Numbered from the stretch's first letter, positions 1 through 7,824 are shown. The stretch: DNA of 50,161 nucleotides from an uncultured Collinsella sp. (GCA_900759565.1 CAAEVV010000037.1:1-50161); one strand, 5' to 3'. A program made the numbers and translations. The notes: generated by a model not told the origin, from the letters alone.

Positions 1-16
1 CGAACAAGTTGGCATG

Positions 17-58
17 AAAAAGGCAAGGCATAGACCTTCTGGTCATGCCTCGCCTTTT
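17..58 (-). terminator. Rho-independent terminator, possibly bidirectional
   Basis: Arms at 17-31 and 45-58 pair with one mismatch around a 13-nt loop that contains its own GACC/GGTC. Read on the minus strand the GC-rich stem ends in a run of T, placing it 70 bp downstream of the 2-hydroxyacid dehydrogenase stop. Confidence 0.7.
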
Positions 59-128
59 GAATGACAAATTGTCGCTCTGGGCGGCGCGCAGCGTCGACCG
101 GTCCGCCGTTCGTTAGAACGGCGGAACC

Positions 129-1064
129 CTAATGTTCGATCCAGCATCGAAGCGTCTCGCCGGCCTGCAGATGACGCAGATTCTCCGCGGCGATGTCGAC
201 CACGTTATTGAGCGTGGCGGCTAGGTGGAACCAGCCGGAGACGTGCGGCGTGATGAGCATGTTAGGCGCATCCCACAGTGGGCTTGTCTCGGGTAGCGGC
301 TCGGGGTCGGTGACGTCGACCGCGGCGCCGGCGAGACGTCCCGACTCCAGAGCGGCAACCAAGTCGTCGGCAACCACAAGATCGCCGCGGCCGCCGTTGG
401 CAAAGAAGGCGCCCGGTTTCATCGCGGCGAAGAACTCGGCGTTTGCCAGGCCGCGGGTCTCGGGTGTGCTCGGCATAAAGGATGCGACGACGTCGGCTTC
501 GGCCAAGCGCTCAGACAGGGCATCCATGCCGTCCATGTCCTCAAACACAATGGGGTAGACGAGCGGGTGGCGCTTGATGCCGCGGACGTGCGCACCCATG
601 CTGCGGCAGAGCGTGGCGAAGTGGCCGCCGATATCGCCCGCGCCCAGCACCAGCACGTTGGCGTTTTTGAGCGAGGTGACCGGGCCCAAATCCTCCCAGC
701 GATGCTCGCACTGCAAGTCGCGATAACTGGGCAGGCGCTTCATCATAGACAGCACCATGGCAAACATGTGCTCGCTTACGGCCTGACCGTAGGCGCCTAC
801 CGAGCAGGAAAGCTTAGCGTCGGCCGGTACGGTGCCGGCGGCAAGGTAGTCGTCATAGCCGGCGGTCTGCAATTGCAACAGCTGGAGATGGTCGCATGCC
901 GTGAGCATGCCAGGGTCGATGTTGCCCAGGATCACGTCGGCATCGGCGACCTGCTTGCGCGTGGCGGCGTCGGCGCTCGTGTAGATAAAGTCCTCACCTG
1001 GAGCGCTCGACTCGAGGATCGCACGATGGCGGTCATTGACGGGCAACAAAACCAGGATGTTCAC
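129..1064 (-). CDS. D-isomer-specific 2-hydroxyacid dehydrogenase, NAD-binding
   Basis: Likely cytoplasmic NAD(P)-dependent oxidoreductase that interconverts a 2-keto acid and a D-2-hydroxy acid. The protein has the usual layout: a short N-terminal substrate domain, a Rossmann motif in VLVLGAGDIGGHFA, then FMPSTPETRGLANAE, the GGRGDLV segment carrying the catalytic Arg region, VDVTDPEP and the ITPHVSGW His region. About 311 residues, normal for the family. I start it at the GTG at 1064 because a GGAGAGGA ribosome site lies just upstream; the longer open frame to 1130 only translates a REP-like repeat. The exact substrate cannot be read from the sequence. It is closed by the hairpin at 17-58. 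Confidence 0.85.
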   Translation of the reverse strand: MNILVLLPVNDRHRAILESSAPGEDFIYTSADAATRKQVADADVILGNIDPGMLTACDHLQLLQLQTAGYDDYLAAGTVPADAKLSCSVGAYGQAVSEHMFAMVLSMMKRLPSYRDLQCEHRWEDLGPVTSLKNANVLVLGAGDIGGHFATLCRSMGAHVRGIKRHPLVYPIVFEDMDGMDALSERLAEADVVASFMPSTPETRGLANAEFFAAMKPGAFFANGGRGDLVVADDLVAALESGRLAGAAVDVTDPEPLPETSPLWDAPNMLITPHVSGWFHLAATLNNVVDIAAENLRHLQAGETLRCWIEH

Positions 1065-1083
1065 AAACAGTCCTCTCCGCTCG

Positions 1084-1135
1084 ACCTGCCAAAAAGGGAC
1101 AGGTTTATTTTGGCAGGTTTTATCAGGCAAAACGC
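1084..1135 (+). repeat. REP-like element, CCTGCCAAAA family, copy 1
   Basis: Arms ACCTGCCAAAA (1084-1094) and TTTTGGCAGGT (1108-1118) enclose a loop with the core AGGGACAGG, followed by a conserved tail TTTATCAGGCAAAACG. Near-identical copies lie at 14718, 38491 (opposite strand) and 43368. It sits in the leader of the 2-hydroxyacid dehydrogenase gene. Confidence 0.8.
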
Positions 1136-1144
1136 TATAAAAAT

Positions 1145-1187
1145 GCCGGGCTTCGCGATGGTTAACATATCCATCGCGAAGCCCGGC
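1145..1187 (-). terminator. Terminator of the methionine aminopeptidase gene
   Basis: Perfect 17-bp arms (1145-1161 and 1171-1187) with a 9-nt loop. On the minus strand the stem is followed by ATTTTTATA, just after the map stop codon at 1198. Confidence 0.85.
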
Positions 1188-1197
1188 GCATCCACGG

Positions 1198-2085
1198 CTA
1201 CCAGCTCAGCAGCTCGTAACCGTCCTCGGTCACCACGAGCTGCACCTCGCACTGAGCCGAATCGCTACCGTCCTTGGTGCGCACGCACCAGCCGTCGCCC
1301 TTGCTAATCTTGATGTCGGGCGCTCCGGCGTTGACCATGGGCTCGATGGTAAAGACCATGCCCGGAGCCATGATGGTGTCCACATCGGGCGCCTCGGTGG
1401 TAAAGCCCACAAATGGGTCCTCGTGGAACTCTTTGCCAATGCCGTGCCCGCCGTACTCGCGCACCACGCTAAAGCCGGCGTCCTCGACCGTCTTTTGTAC
1501 GGCCTCGGCCATAACGGACAGCGGCAGCCATGGCTTGACGGCCGCCAGGCCCGCCTCCACGCTGGCACGGGTGACCTCGACAAGACGCTGGCGCTCGGCA
1601 GAGACCTCACCGATGCAGAACATGCGGCTCGAGTCGCTAAAGTAGCCGTCCAAGATCGTGGAGCAGTCCACGTTGATGATGTCGCCCTCGTGCAGCACAT
1701 CCGCATCGCAGGGAATGCCGTGGCAGACCACGTCGTTGATCGAGGTGCACACGCTCTTAGGGTAGCCCTCGTAGTTGAGGTCGGCCGGCGTACCACCGTG
1801 CTCGACGGTGTAGTCGTAGATCATCTGGTCGATCTGGTTGGTGGTCATGCCTGCGGCGATATGCTCGCCCACATAATCGAGCACGCCCACGTTGATGGCT
1901 GCCGAGCGCTTGATGCCCTCGATATCGGCGGGCGTCTTGTAGAGCGTGCGGGGCAGAACCTCCCAGCCCTCTTCCCACAAGCGCTCGATGCGCTCATCAA
2001 AGGTGCTATGGCATTTCTTATATTTCTTGCCGCTGCCGCACCAGCAGGCGTCGTTGCGGCCGGGTACGGGTCCTTTGTCATACAT
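1198..2085 (-). CDS. map: Methionine aminopeptidase type I with N-terminal SEC-C zinc motif
   Basis: Removes the initiator methionine from nascent proteins in the cytoplasm. Residues 10-26 form a SEC-C motif (GRNDACWCGSGKKYKKCH, metal ligands C14, C16, C25, H26), which in other proteins binds zinc and helps dock to the ribosome or SecB. The M24 catalytic domain follows, with the family metal-ligand segments NVDCSTILDGYFSDSSR, YGGHGIGKEFHEDP, FTIEPMV and CEVQLVV visible in order. At 295 residues it is a normal length for the SEC-C form. The ATG at 2085 is preceded on its strand by GAAAGGAAG. Its own terminator at 1145-1187 separates it from the dehydrogenase gene. Confidence 0.95.
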   Translation of the reverse strand: MYDKGPVPGRNDACWCGSGKKYKKCHSTFDERIERLWEEGWEVLPRTLYKTPADIEGIKRSAAINVGVLDYVGEHIAAGMTTNQIDQMIYDYTVEHGGTPADLNYEGYPKSVCTSINDVVCHGIPCDADVLHEGDIINVDCSTILDGYFSDSSRMFCIGEVSAERQRLVEVTRASVEAGLAAVKPWLPLSVMAEAVQKTVEDAGFSVVREYGGHGIGKEFHEDPFVGFTTEAPDVDTIMAPGMVFTIEPMVNAGAPDIKISKGDGWCVRTKDGSDSAQCEVQLVVTEDGYELLSW

Positions 2086-2137
2086 GGCTAACTTCCTTTC
2101 ATCCGCAGCTAGTATAGCCCACTCACGCGTCCATAAA

Positions 2138-2204
2138 AGTTGCGGTGATATAGTTCCGATTTAAGCGGTTTAACAGCATAAACAGGAACTATATCACCGC
2201 AACT
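2138..2204. repeat. Perfect 20-bp inverted repeat with 27-nt loop
   Basis: Arms at 2138-2157 (AGTTGCGGTGATATAGTTCC) and 2185-2204 are perfectly complementary, separated by 27 nt starting GATTTAAGCGG. It lies between the radical SAM gene and map, both on the minus strand. There is no T tract, so it is not an obvious terminator. The layout matches the palindromes at 6542-6605 and 14839-15056. Confidence 0.85.
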
Positions 2205-2245
2205 GATGGAGCGGGATGGCTGACACTAGCTGCTGCGTGGTTTTG

Positions 2246-3022
2246 CTAGTAGCTCACTTGGCAGGGAATGCCGAGGGCGCGCACGCGTGCGGCGATCGTG
2301 TCGAGCACCTCGGGCGCCGCTTTGGCAAGGCCGGCGATCGGTGTCTCGCGCGCTACCGTGTAGATGGTCGCTTCTTGTGGGCGAATGCGCTCAAGCGCCG
2401 CGAGCCAGGGGGCAACGTACTCCTCGCCGGTGTTGTCGATGAGCTTGCCCTGATACTCGCCGGTCAAAAAGATCGTCTGGATAATAACGTGACCGTCAAA
2501 GCTTGCGAACGTCTTGATCTGGTGCTCGACGTCGTAGGGGCCAACAGGCTGGTCGAGCAGCTGGATAAACGCCGGGTCGACGGTATCGAGCTTAAGAATG
2601 TTGTCGTCGACCATCATGAGCGCGTCGTGCACCTCGGGACGGTCGGCGCGCGTGCCGTTGGAAAGCACGGCGATCTTGGAGTTTGGGGCAAGCTCGTCGC
2701 GCAGCGCGACGGCGCCGGCGATGGCCTGCGGAAACTCCGGTGCGGCGGTGGGCTCGCCGTTGCCTGCGAAGGTAATCACATCGGGGAGCTCGCCCTCGGC
2801 TGCCATTTCGCGCAGCTTTGCCTCGAGCGCGCCGAGTACCACGGCGGCTGTGTTGTACGGCTCATGGCAGGGGCGCTCGGCGTTGAGGCCGTTTTCGCAG
2901 TAGATGCAGTCGAACGTGCAGATTTTGCCGCTGGCCGGCATCATGTTGACGCCGAGCGAGAGACCAAGGCGACGGCTGCGAACGGGCCCAAAGATGGGGC
3001 TGGCATTCAAAAACGTAGACAT
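2246..3022 (-). CDS. Radical SAM protein of the wyosine-synthase-like COG0731 group
   Basis: Iron-sulfur enzyme expected to cleave S-adenosylmethionine to a 5'-deoxyadenosyl radical. The cluster motif is CTFDCIYC (CX3CX2C), preceded by FGPVRSRRLGLSLGVN and followed by the GNGEPT segment near strand 2, typical of the small stand-alone radical SAM proteins related to the tRNA wybutosine enzyme. In bacteria the substrate of this group is not settled. I place the start at the ATG at 3022, 9 nt after GAGGAG; an ATG at 3028 is only 3 nt from it. The open frame continues to 3616 but upstream residues show no family match and overlap the divergent hydrolase gene. About 258 residues. Confidence 0.85.
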   Translation of the reverse strand: MSTFLNASPIFGPVRSRRLGLSLGVNMMPASGKICTFDCIYCENGLNAERPCHEPYNTAAVVLGALEAKLREMAAEGELPDVITFAGNGEPTAAPEFPQAIAGAVALRDELAPNSKIAVLSNGTRADRPEVHDALMMVDDNILKLDTVDPAFIQLLDQPVGPYDVEHQIKTFASFDGHVIIQTIFLTGEYQGKLIDNTGEEYVAPWLAALERIRPQEATIYTVARETPIAGLAKAAPEVLDTIAARVRALGIPCQVSY

Positions 3023-3191
3023 AGGCATATGCTCCTCAAGACAATTGTGCCTAAGCATAGCATCGGCTCCAAAGCAAGGTACGGGCCCTTGCTTTACAAG
3101 TTTCGTTTTTTCACGTCGCTCATTATGCGGTGCCATGAAAAGCCTCGGGTCGGGTACAGTTAATCTGTTAACAAGGCGTAAGGCAATGCGG

Positions 3192-3227
3192 GCCCATCCA
3201 ACCGTACTGACGTGCAACTGGATGGGC
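3192..3227 (+). promoter_or_regulatory. Leader hairpin ahead of the alpha/beta hydrolase
   Basis: GCCCATCCA (3192-3200) pairs with TGGATGGGC (3219-3227) across an 18-nt loop, 20 bp before the start codon and just upstream of the ribosome site. It could shape translation of the hydrolase gene; no known riboswitch is recognised. Confidence 0.35.
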
Positions 3228-3247
3228 GTTGATGATGGGGGCACAAC

Positions 3248-4045
3248 ATGGATTTTACGGTCGAGAATGCGGGCACCACGATTGCCTGTCGCGAATATGC
3301 CGGCCCGGATGTGTCGCCTGATGCTCCTGCTTTGGTGTGCGTGCACGGCGCTTGTGTCGACGGCACATTTTTCGACGGTATCGCTTGTGAGCTCAGCCGC
3401 AACTACCGCGTAATTGCCTACGACCGCCGCGGCTGCGGTGGCAGCAGCGATGCGGCAGACGGCAGCTATGATCTTGCCGCTCAGGCCGCCGACCTGCAAG
3501 CCGTGATCGAACACGTTGGCGCTCCGGCAAATGTGCTTGCGCATAGTGCCGGTACGTTGGTTGCGCTGGAGCTTCTTCGCACCGAACCCCATCTCGTCGC
3601 CCGTGCGATTCTGCATGAGCCGGCTGTGTCGGCCGAAGGCGTCGGCATGGGCGCAGCTCCGATTTTGCTCGATATGATTGCGGCGGGAAAGGTTTCAAGG
3701 GCGCTCCGGCTTTTCTTGGGAGCCCTCGGCGACTTGGACCCCGAGGCTCCTGGGACGACCGAAGCGGAAGTCAAACATGCCCTGCGCAATGGTCGTTGCT
3801 TTATGGCCAATGAATACGGAACAAATATGACATATGCTCCCGACTGGGAGCGCGCCCGCGCGTCAAAGGCGGTGTCGGCCGTGTTCTTGGGCGAGCTCTC
3901 GGTTGGCACACCCCGCGAGGCTGGTACGCGAGCGGCTGCCGAATATCTCGATTGCCCCCTTGTGACGATCCCGGGCGCGCATAACGGTTTGCGCGATCGC
4001 CCCGTTACGGCGGCAAACGCCGTTCGCGATGTCTTGGAGCGTTAG
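3248..4045 (+). CDS. Alpha/beta hydrolase
   Basis: Serine hydrolase of unknown substrate, probably cytoplasmic. The oxyanion segment is CVHGACVDG (about residues 31-39), followed by YDRRGCGGSS. The nucleophile elbow is AHSAG with Ser100, so the usual first Gly of GHSxG is Ala here. The C-terminal catalytic His is in GAHNGLRDRP (His245). Length 265 residues is normal. The ATG at 3248 follows a GGGGG ribosome site. It is transcribed divergently from the radical SAM gene with about 220 bp between them; no operon partner follows. Confidence 0.85.
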   Translation: MDFTVENAGTTIACREYAGPDVSPDAPALVCVHGACVDGTFFDGIACELSRNYRVIAYDRRGCGGSSDAADGSYDLAAQAADLQAVIEHVGAPANVLAHSAGTLVALELLRTEPHLVARAILHEPAVSAEGVGMGAAPILLDMIAAGKVSRALRLFLGALGDLDPEAPGTTEAEVKHALRNGRCFMANEYGTNMTYAPDWERARASKAVSAVFLGELSVGTPREAGTRAAAEYLDCPLVTIPGAHNGLRDRPVTAANAVRDVLER

Positions 4046-4256
4046 CGCGCTCGATGACCTGCGGGGAGGGGGACTGTTAGCGTTTCGTCATTGTTAACGA
4101 ATGCGCCAATAACCACGCGCCCGCGGCTCCATCACCGCCGTTTGCCAGGTCATAAAAATGTAACAGCATTCACGTGCTTACCTGCATCGGCAAGGTGTTA
4201 CCCTTGTAGCATTTGGAACCCACCGCTACCATGCGAAACTATCGAAAGGGCCCCAT
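4046..4256. other. Intergenic region with the presumed promoter of the signalling operon
   Basis: 211 bp without a gene. A weak inverted repeat GTAACA/TGTTAC (4159-4164 and 4196-4201) and a TAGCAT that could serve as a -10 box near 4208 are the only signals I see. No c-di-GMP riboswitch consensus is present. Confidence 0.3.
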
Positions 4257-6137
4257 ATGCTCAATAATCACGAGGTCAATCTAACCGACGAGGAGGCTGC
4301 CGCTGAGGTCGCCCGCGTCGCGAAGACCTACCCCGTGGTGCGTTTGCTGTCGGCCGATCAGATTAAGAGCGAGCCTAACTGCCTGCTCGCCGGCGATCGC
4401 TGCCCTTGTCTGCGTCAGTCGAGTCTTGAGGCTTTGGCAGACTCCGATGAGGTGTCGGAGCAGCTGCTCAATGATGGTACCGAGTACCGCGCTCGCCTGC
4501 GCCCTCTGAAGGTCGAGGGCGAGCCTCACGTCCTGCTGATGGTGCGTCCGATCGATGAGCAAGAGGCTGCAGAAGAGGACCTTGTCTACACCGACGTGCT
4601 GACGAGTGTGCGCAATCGCCGATATTACGAGGAAAAGCTCCGTAGCGCCCGCATGAATGCCGGCGTTGCGGTGATCGACCTTGACGATTTTAGGGTCTTC
4701 AACGATACGTGTGGCCGTCATGCCGGCGACCTTGCGCTCGGTGCCGTGGCGACGGCCATACGCAGCGGAATTCGTTCGACTGACGAGCTTGTACGCTATG
4801 GCTGCGACAAGTTTGTGGTCGTCATGCCCAATATTCCCTCCGATGACTTCACCCGTCGCCTGCATCAGGTGTCCGATGCCGTTCATGCCACGATTGTTCC
4901 GGGCCATGAGTACGTGAGCTTGACGGCATGTGTTGGTGGCGTTCGCATTCATGGCGAGACGGTCGATGAAGGAGTTGGCCGCGCTGTCCAGTTATTGAGC
5001 CGCGCTAAGGCAAAAGCCGGTACGGTCGTGACCGATGCCGATTCCATCGAAGCCTTCCAAAGCGAAAAGCCTTTGGTGCTTATTGTCGATGACTCCGAGA
5101 TGAACCGAGCCATTCTCAACGAGATGCTCAAGGACGAGTATTGCATCCTCGAGGCCGATAACGGTCGTACGGCGCTCGACATGGTCGACCGCTATGGCGA
5201 TGAGTTGTCGCTCGTGCTGCTGGATATTGTCATGCCGGGCATAAGCGGCTTTGAGGTGCTGGCCGATCTGTCGCGCCGATCGGGTATCGACAATCTGCCT
5301 TTCATCATGATTTCGAGCGAAGATTCCGATGATATGGTTCTGCGCGCGTACGAGCTGGGCGCCTCGGACTATATCAACCGCCCGTTTGACTCCCGTGTCG
5401 TGCGCCGCCGTGTAAGCAACACCATCCGCCTATACGCCAAACAGCGCCGCCTGACGAGCCTGCTGTCCCAGCAGTACAACGAGCGCGTCAAGAACAGTCG
5501 CATGCTCATTGACATCATGGCCGGCGTCATGGAGCTTCGCAACGGCGAGAGCGGCAGGCACGTTACGAATATCGAAAAACTGGCCGAGCTGCTGCTTGAC
5601 TGTCTGGTCCAGCGTAGCGACACGATCTCCCTCGACAATGAGGAACGCTCCACGATCGCCCTGGCTTCGGCGCTGCACGATATCGGCAAGATGTCGATTG
5701 ACGATGCGATTCTCAACAAACCCGGGCGCCTTACGCCCGAGGAGTTCGAGATTATGAAGACGCATACCACGATCGGCGCTGACATGTTGCTTGAGCTGGG
5801 CCGCCATCACGTCGGCAATGCGCTTATGGAATATGCGTACCAGATTGCGCGTTGGCACCACGAGCGCTGGGATGGCAAGGGTTATCCCGATGGCCTTAAG
5901 GGCGACGAAATTCCCATTGCCGCACAGGTGGTTTCGGTGGCCGACGTGTACGATGCCCTGACGAGCGTGCGCGTGTACAAGGACGCTATCCCGCACAAGG
6001 AGGCAATCCAGATGATCCTGGACGGTAAGTGCGGCACCTTTAACCCGCTGCTGCTCGACTGCCTGCTCGAGGTGCAAGACCGTATCGCCGAGACGTTGGC
6101 GCGCCCCGCCGACGTCGTCGCGTTTCCCACGATTTAG
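4257..6137 (+). CDS. Degenerate GGDEF - receiver - HD-GYP signalling protein
   Basis: A 626-residue soluble fusion. Residues about 105-265 are a GGDEF domain (LTSVRNRRYYEE, DLDDFRVFNDTCGRHAGD) but the active-site motif reads GCDKF (182-186) instead of GGDEF; the RxxD inhibitory-site motif (RSTD, 173-176) is kept five residues upstream. Residues about 272-392 are a receiver domain with phospho-acceptor Asp323 in LLDIVMPG. Residues about 415-620 are an HD-GYP phosphodiesterase domain with HD at 474-475 and the full HHERWDGKGYP motif (534-544). Inference: it hydrolyses c-di-GMP, with the GGDEF part acting as a nucleotide sensor and the receiver as a switch. There are no membrane segments. An Hpt gene follows 23 bp downstream, a likely phosphotransfer partner. 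Confidence 0.92.
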   Translation: MLNNHEVNLTDEEAAAEVARVAKTYPVVRLLSADQIKSEPNCLLAGDRCPCLRQSSLEALADSDEVSEQLLNDGTEYRARLRPLKVEGEPHVLLMVRPIDEQEAAEEDLVYTDVLTSVRNRRYYEEKLRSARMNAGVAVIDLDDFRVFNDTCGRHAGDLALGAVATAIRSGIRSTDELVRYGCDKFVVVMPNIPSDDFTRRLHQVSDAVHATIVPGHEYVSLTACVGGVRIHGETVDEGVGRAVQLLSRAKAKAGTVVTDADSIEAFQSEKPLVLIVDDSEMNRAILNEMLKDEYCILEADNGRTALDMVDRYGDELSLVLLDIVMPGISGFEVLADLSRRSGIDNLPFIMISSEDSDDMVLRAYELGASDYINRPFDSRVVRRRVSNTIRLYAKQRRLTSLLSQQYNERVKNSRMLIDIMAGVMELRNGESGRHVTNIEKLAELLLDCLVQRSDTISLDNEERSTIALASALHDIGKMSIDDAILNKPGRLTPEEFEIMKTHTTIGADMLLELGRHHVGNALMEYAYQIARWHHERWDGKGYPDGLKGDEIPIAAQVVSVADVYDALTSVRVYKDAIPHKEAIQMILDGKCGTFNPLLLDCLLEVQDRIAETLARPADVVAFPTI

Positions 6138-6160
6138 TTTGACCAAAGGAGTTTCAATCC

Positions 6161-6517
6161 ATGATTTCCATGCGTGAGGCGTATGAGAAGATCGGCGCTA
6201 ATTATGATGACGCGTGCGCTCGGCTGATGGGCGAGGAAATGCTTGCCCGCTTTGCCCTCAAGTTTTTGGATGACGAGAGCATGGACAAGCTGGAGGCCGC
6301 CATGGCGGCGGGAGACGCCGAAGGTGCGTTTATGGCAGCGCATACGCTCAAGGGCGTGAGCCAGAACCTGGGATTCGATAATCTGTACGAGCCGGCGGTC
6401 GTGGTGACCGAGGCGCTGCGCGGCGCCGATGCCGTTGACGGCGCTCGCGAGGGAATGCATGCGTTGCAGCAGCAATATGCGGCAACGATGTCGGCCCTGC
6501 GCGAGGCGGCCGAATAA
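6161..6517 (+). CDS. Hpt (histidine phosphotransfer) domain protein
   Basis: 118 residues, all helical by composition, with the Hpt signature AHTLKGVSQNLGF; His61 is the phospho-acceptor. Such proteins pass phosphate between response-regulator receivers and hybrid kinases. Its position directly after the receiver/HD-GYP gene, with an AAAGGAG ribosome site, suggests it phosphorylates or drains Asp323 of that protein. No histidine kinase is encoded in the window, so the phosphate source must lie elsewhere. Confidence 0.88.
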   Translation: MISMREAYEKIGANYDDACARLMGEEMLARFALKFLDDESMDKLEAAMAAGDAEGAFMAAHTLKGVSQNLGFDNLYEPAVVVTEALRGADAVDGAREGMHALQQQYAATMSALREAAE

Positions 6518-6541
6518 GAGCTTGCGGGCCTTGATGACTAT

Positions 6542-6605
6542 GAGAGTGGATAATCTCCCGTTTTAGGCCCGGTGGCGGCCTCAAAGTGGGAGATTATCCA
6601 CTCTC
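6542..6605. repeat. Perfect 18-bp inverted repeat with 28-nt loop
   Basis: Arms at 6542-6559 (GAGAGTGGATAATCTCCC) and 6588-6605 are perfectly complementary around a 28-nt loop beginning GTTTTAGGCCCGG. A third partial copy of the arm, ATCCACTCTCA, follows at 6626-6636. The layout matches 2138-2204 and the 57-nt units at 14839-15056. It lies just after the Hpt gene but lacks a T tract. Confidence 0.85.
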
Positions 6606-6693
6606 GTTCGATACGTGTCCAAAAATCCACTCTCACCCTTTCTGATTAGTGAATGGCCTATGCGCACTGGCTGGACTTTCCGCATGCAATCCA

Positions 6694-6727
6694 TATCGTT
6701 GTTCGATAAACTGTTCGAATAACGATA
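6694..6727. promoter_or_regulatory. Candidate operator TATCGTT-N20-AACGATA
   Basis: TATCGTT (6694-6700) and AACGATA (6721-6727) form an inverted repeat around two TTCGA half-palindromes, 20 bp before the DUF2975 start codon. A similar TATCG-N23-CGATA pair lies at 7740-7772 before the ABC genes, suggesting one regulator for both. The HTH protein encoded at 7317 is a possible binder; this is inference. Confidence 0.35.
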
Positions 6728-6747
6728 GAGTCGATGAGGGTGAGTGT

Positions 6748-7308
6748 ATGTCTAACAGCGTTCAGCGTATGGCCAAGGCGGGCGAAAATATCAGGAAGCT
6801 TGGTTTTTGCATGGCAGCCGTTTTTGCAGGGATGCTCGTCGCTTTTGCCGCGTTGGTTGTTTACGTGATCTGGTATGCGGTTGCAAACGTTGCTTCTGTC
6901 GATTCTTTCGGTGTTGTGACGCTTCTCGATGGCGGGTGCATCGTTATTCCAAGCGGACTGTGCCTGGCACTCGTTGTGGGTATTTCGCTTGTCGTTTTGT
7001 GCGGGATCAGCCGTAACATCTCGCGAGGCGTCTCGCCCTTTACCAAGACGCATGTGCGGCTTATCCGTGTCCTCGCGCTTGCCTTTGCTGTTAACGCCGC
7101 CGTTTCGCTTGTTGGTGCCTATGGATCGGTCAATCTCACCATTGGCGGACTGGAGCTTTACATCGTGCCTCATTCCTTCGTTATTGAGATTTGCCAAGGC
7201 GCTACCTTTGATACGGGGTCGTTTATCGGCGCAGTTGTCTGTTTGTTTATCTCGGCGATCTGGAGTTATGCCTCGCTGCTCCAAGAGCAGTCTGACGAGC
7301 TTGTGTAG
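6748..7308 (+). CDS. DUF2975-like membrane protein
   Basis: About 186 residues with four hydrophobic segments (roughly residues 18-44, 60-83, 104-127 and 157-178) and the internal ISRGVSPFTKTHVRLIR loop typical of the DUF2975 group. Its function is unknown; in Firmicutes and Actinobacteria it is commonly paired with a small HTH_26-type regulator, exactly as here, where the regulator starts 8 bp downstream. I chose the ATG at 6748, which has GAGGGTGAG upstream; the open frame back to 6649 has no ribosome site. Base composition of this and the next four genes is visibly more AT-rich than the rest of the window. Confidence 0.75.
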   Translation: MSNSVQRMAKAGENIRKLGFCMAAVFAGMLVAFAALVVYVIWYAVANVASVDSFGVVTLLDGGCIVIPSGLCLALVVGISLVVLCGISRNISRGVSPFTKTHVRLIRVLALAFAVNAAVSLVGAYGSVNLTIGGLELYIVPHSFVIEICQGATFDTGSFIGAVVCLFISAIWSYASLLQEQSDELV

Positions 7309-7316
7309 GAGGAAAC

Positions 7317-7646
7317 ATGAGCTATCTCATCATCGAGCTTGAGACGCAGCTGCTTAAGACCGGAAAGACCAGCGCCGATCTGATTCGGGCGACGGGGCAT
7401 ACTCCGGCTAATATTTCAAAGCTTAGAAACGGAAAGATAAAAGCTATTCGCCTAAAGACGCTTCTCGATATCTGTGATGAGCTTGATTGTCAACCGGGAG
7501 ATATTATTCAGCGCGTGAGCGAGAAAGAGCTTGAGGAGCTTATTGTCGAGCGCGCAAAAAATGTCGTGAGACAGATGCGGGATGTCGGAGGCAACGAGGC
7601 GTCGCTTCCGACATCAGTCTTTGCTGTAGATTTGAGCGACGAGTAG
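7317..7646 (+). CDS. Small Cro/CI-type HTH transcriptional regulator (HTH_26-like)
   Basis: 109 residues. Residues 1-65 form a lambda-repressor-like helix-turn-helix: LLKTGKTSADLIRATGHTPANISKLRNGKIKAIRLKTLLDICDELDCQPGDII, with the recognition helix around ANISKLRNGK. The remaining tail (EKELEELIVERAKNVVRQMRD) is charged and helical. It probably controls its own operon with the DUF2975 membrane protein, and perhaps the ABC genes downstream, which share a candidate operator motif. A GGAGG ribosome site precedes the ATG and overlaps the end of the previous gene. Confidence 0.85.
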   Translation: MSYLIIELETQLLKTGKTSADLIRATGHTPANISKLRNGKIKAIRLKTLLDICDELDCQPGDIIQRVSEKELEELIVERAKNVVRQMRDVGGNEASLPTSVFAVDLSDE

Positions 7647-7687
7647 CATAAAGCGAACGACTATAACGAAATATCAGCGTAAAGGGG

Positions 7688-7715
7688 CCCGTGTCTAACA
7701 CGGGTTCTTTCTTTT
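7688..7715 (+). terminator. Terminator after the DUF2975/HTH operon
   Basis: CCCGTGT (7688-7694) pairs with ACACGGG (7698-7704) and is followed by TTCTTTCTTTT. Confidence 0.75.
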
Positions 7716-7723
7716 AGATTATC

Positions 7724-7773
7724 TTGACAAATAAGAGTTATCGAAAAACAATAACAACTGATGAAAACGATAA
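7724..7773 (+). promoter_or_regulatory. Promoter/operator region of the ABC exporter operon
   Basis: A consensus -35 TTGACA at 7724-7729 is followed after 17 nt by AACAAT (7747-7752) as a possible -10. TTATCG (7739-7744) and CGATAA (7768-7773) form an inverted repeat resembling the one at 6694-6727. Confidence 0.45.
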
Positions 7774-7824
7774 AAAAGAAGGAACGATTTGAGCGGTTTT
7801 GATATCAAGCAGAACGGGAGGCCA

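Noticed and set aside
3029..3616. N-terminal extension of the radical SAM protein
   Set aside because: No family residues, overlaps the divergent hydrolase gene, and a good ribosome site lies at the later start.
4159..4256. c-di-GMP riboswitch before the HD-GYP gene
   Set aside because: The conserved GEMM core and tetraloop-receptor sequences are not present.
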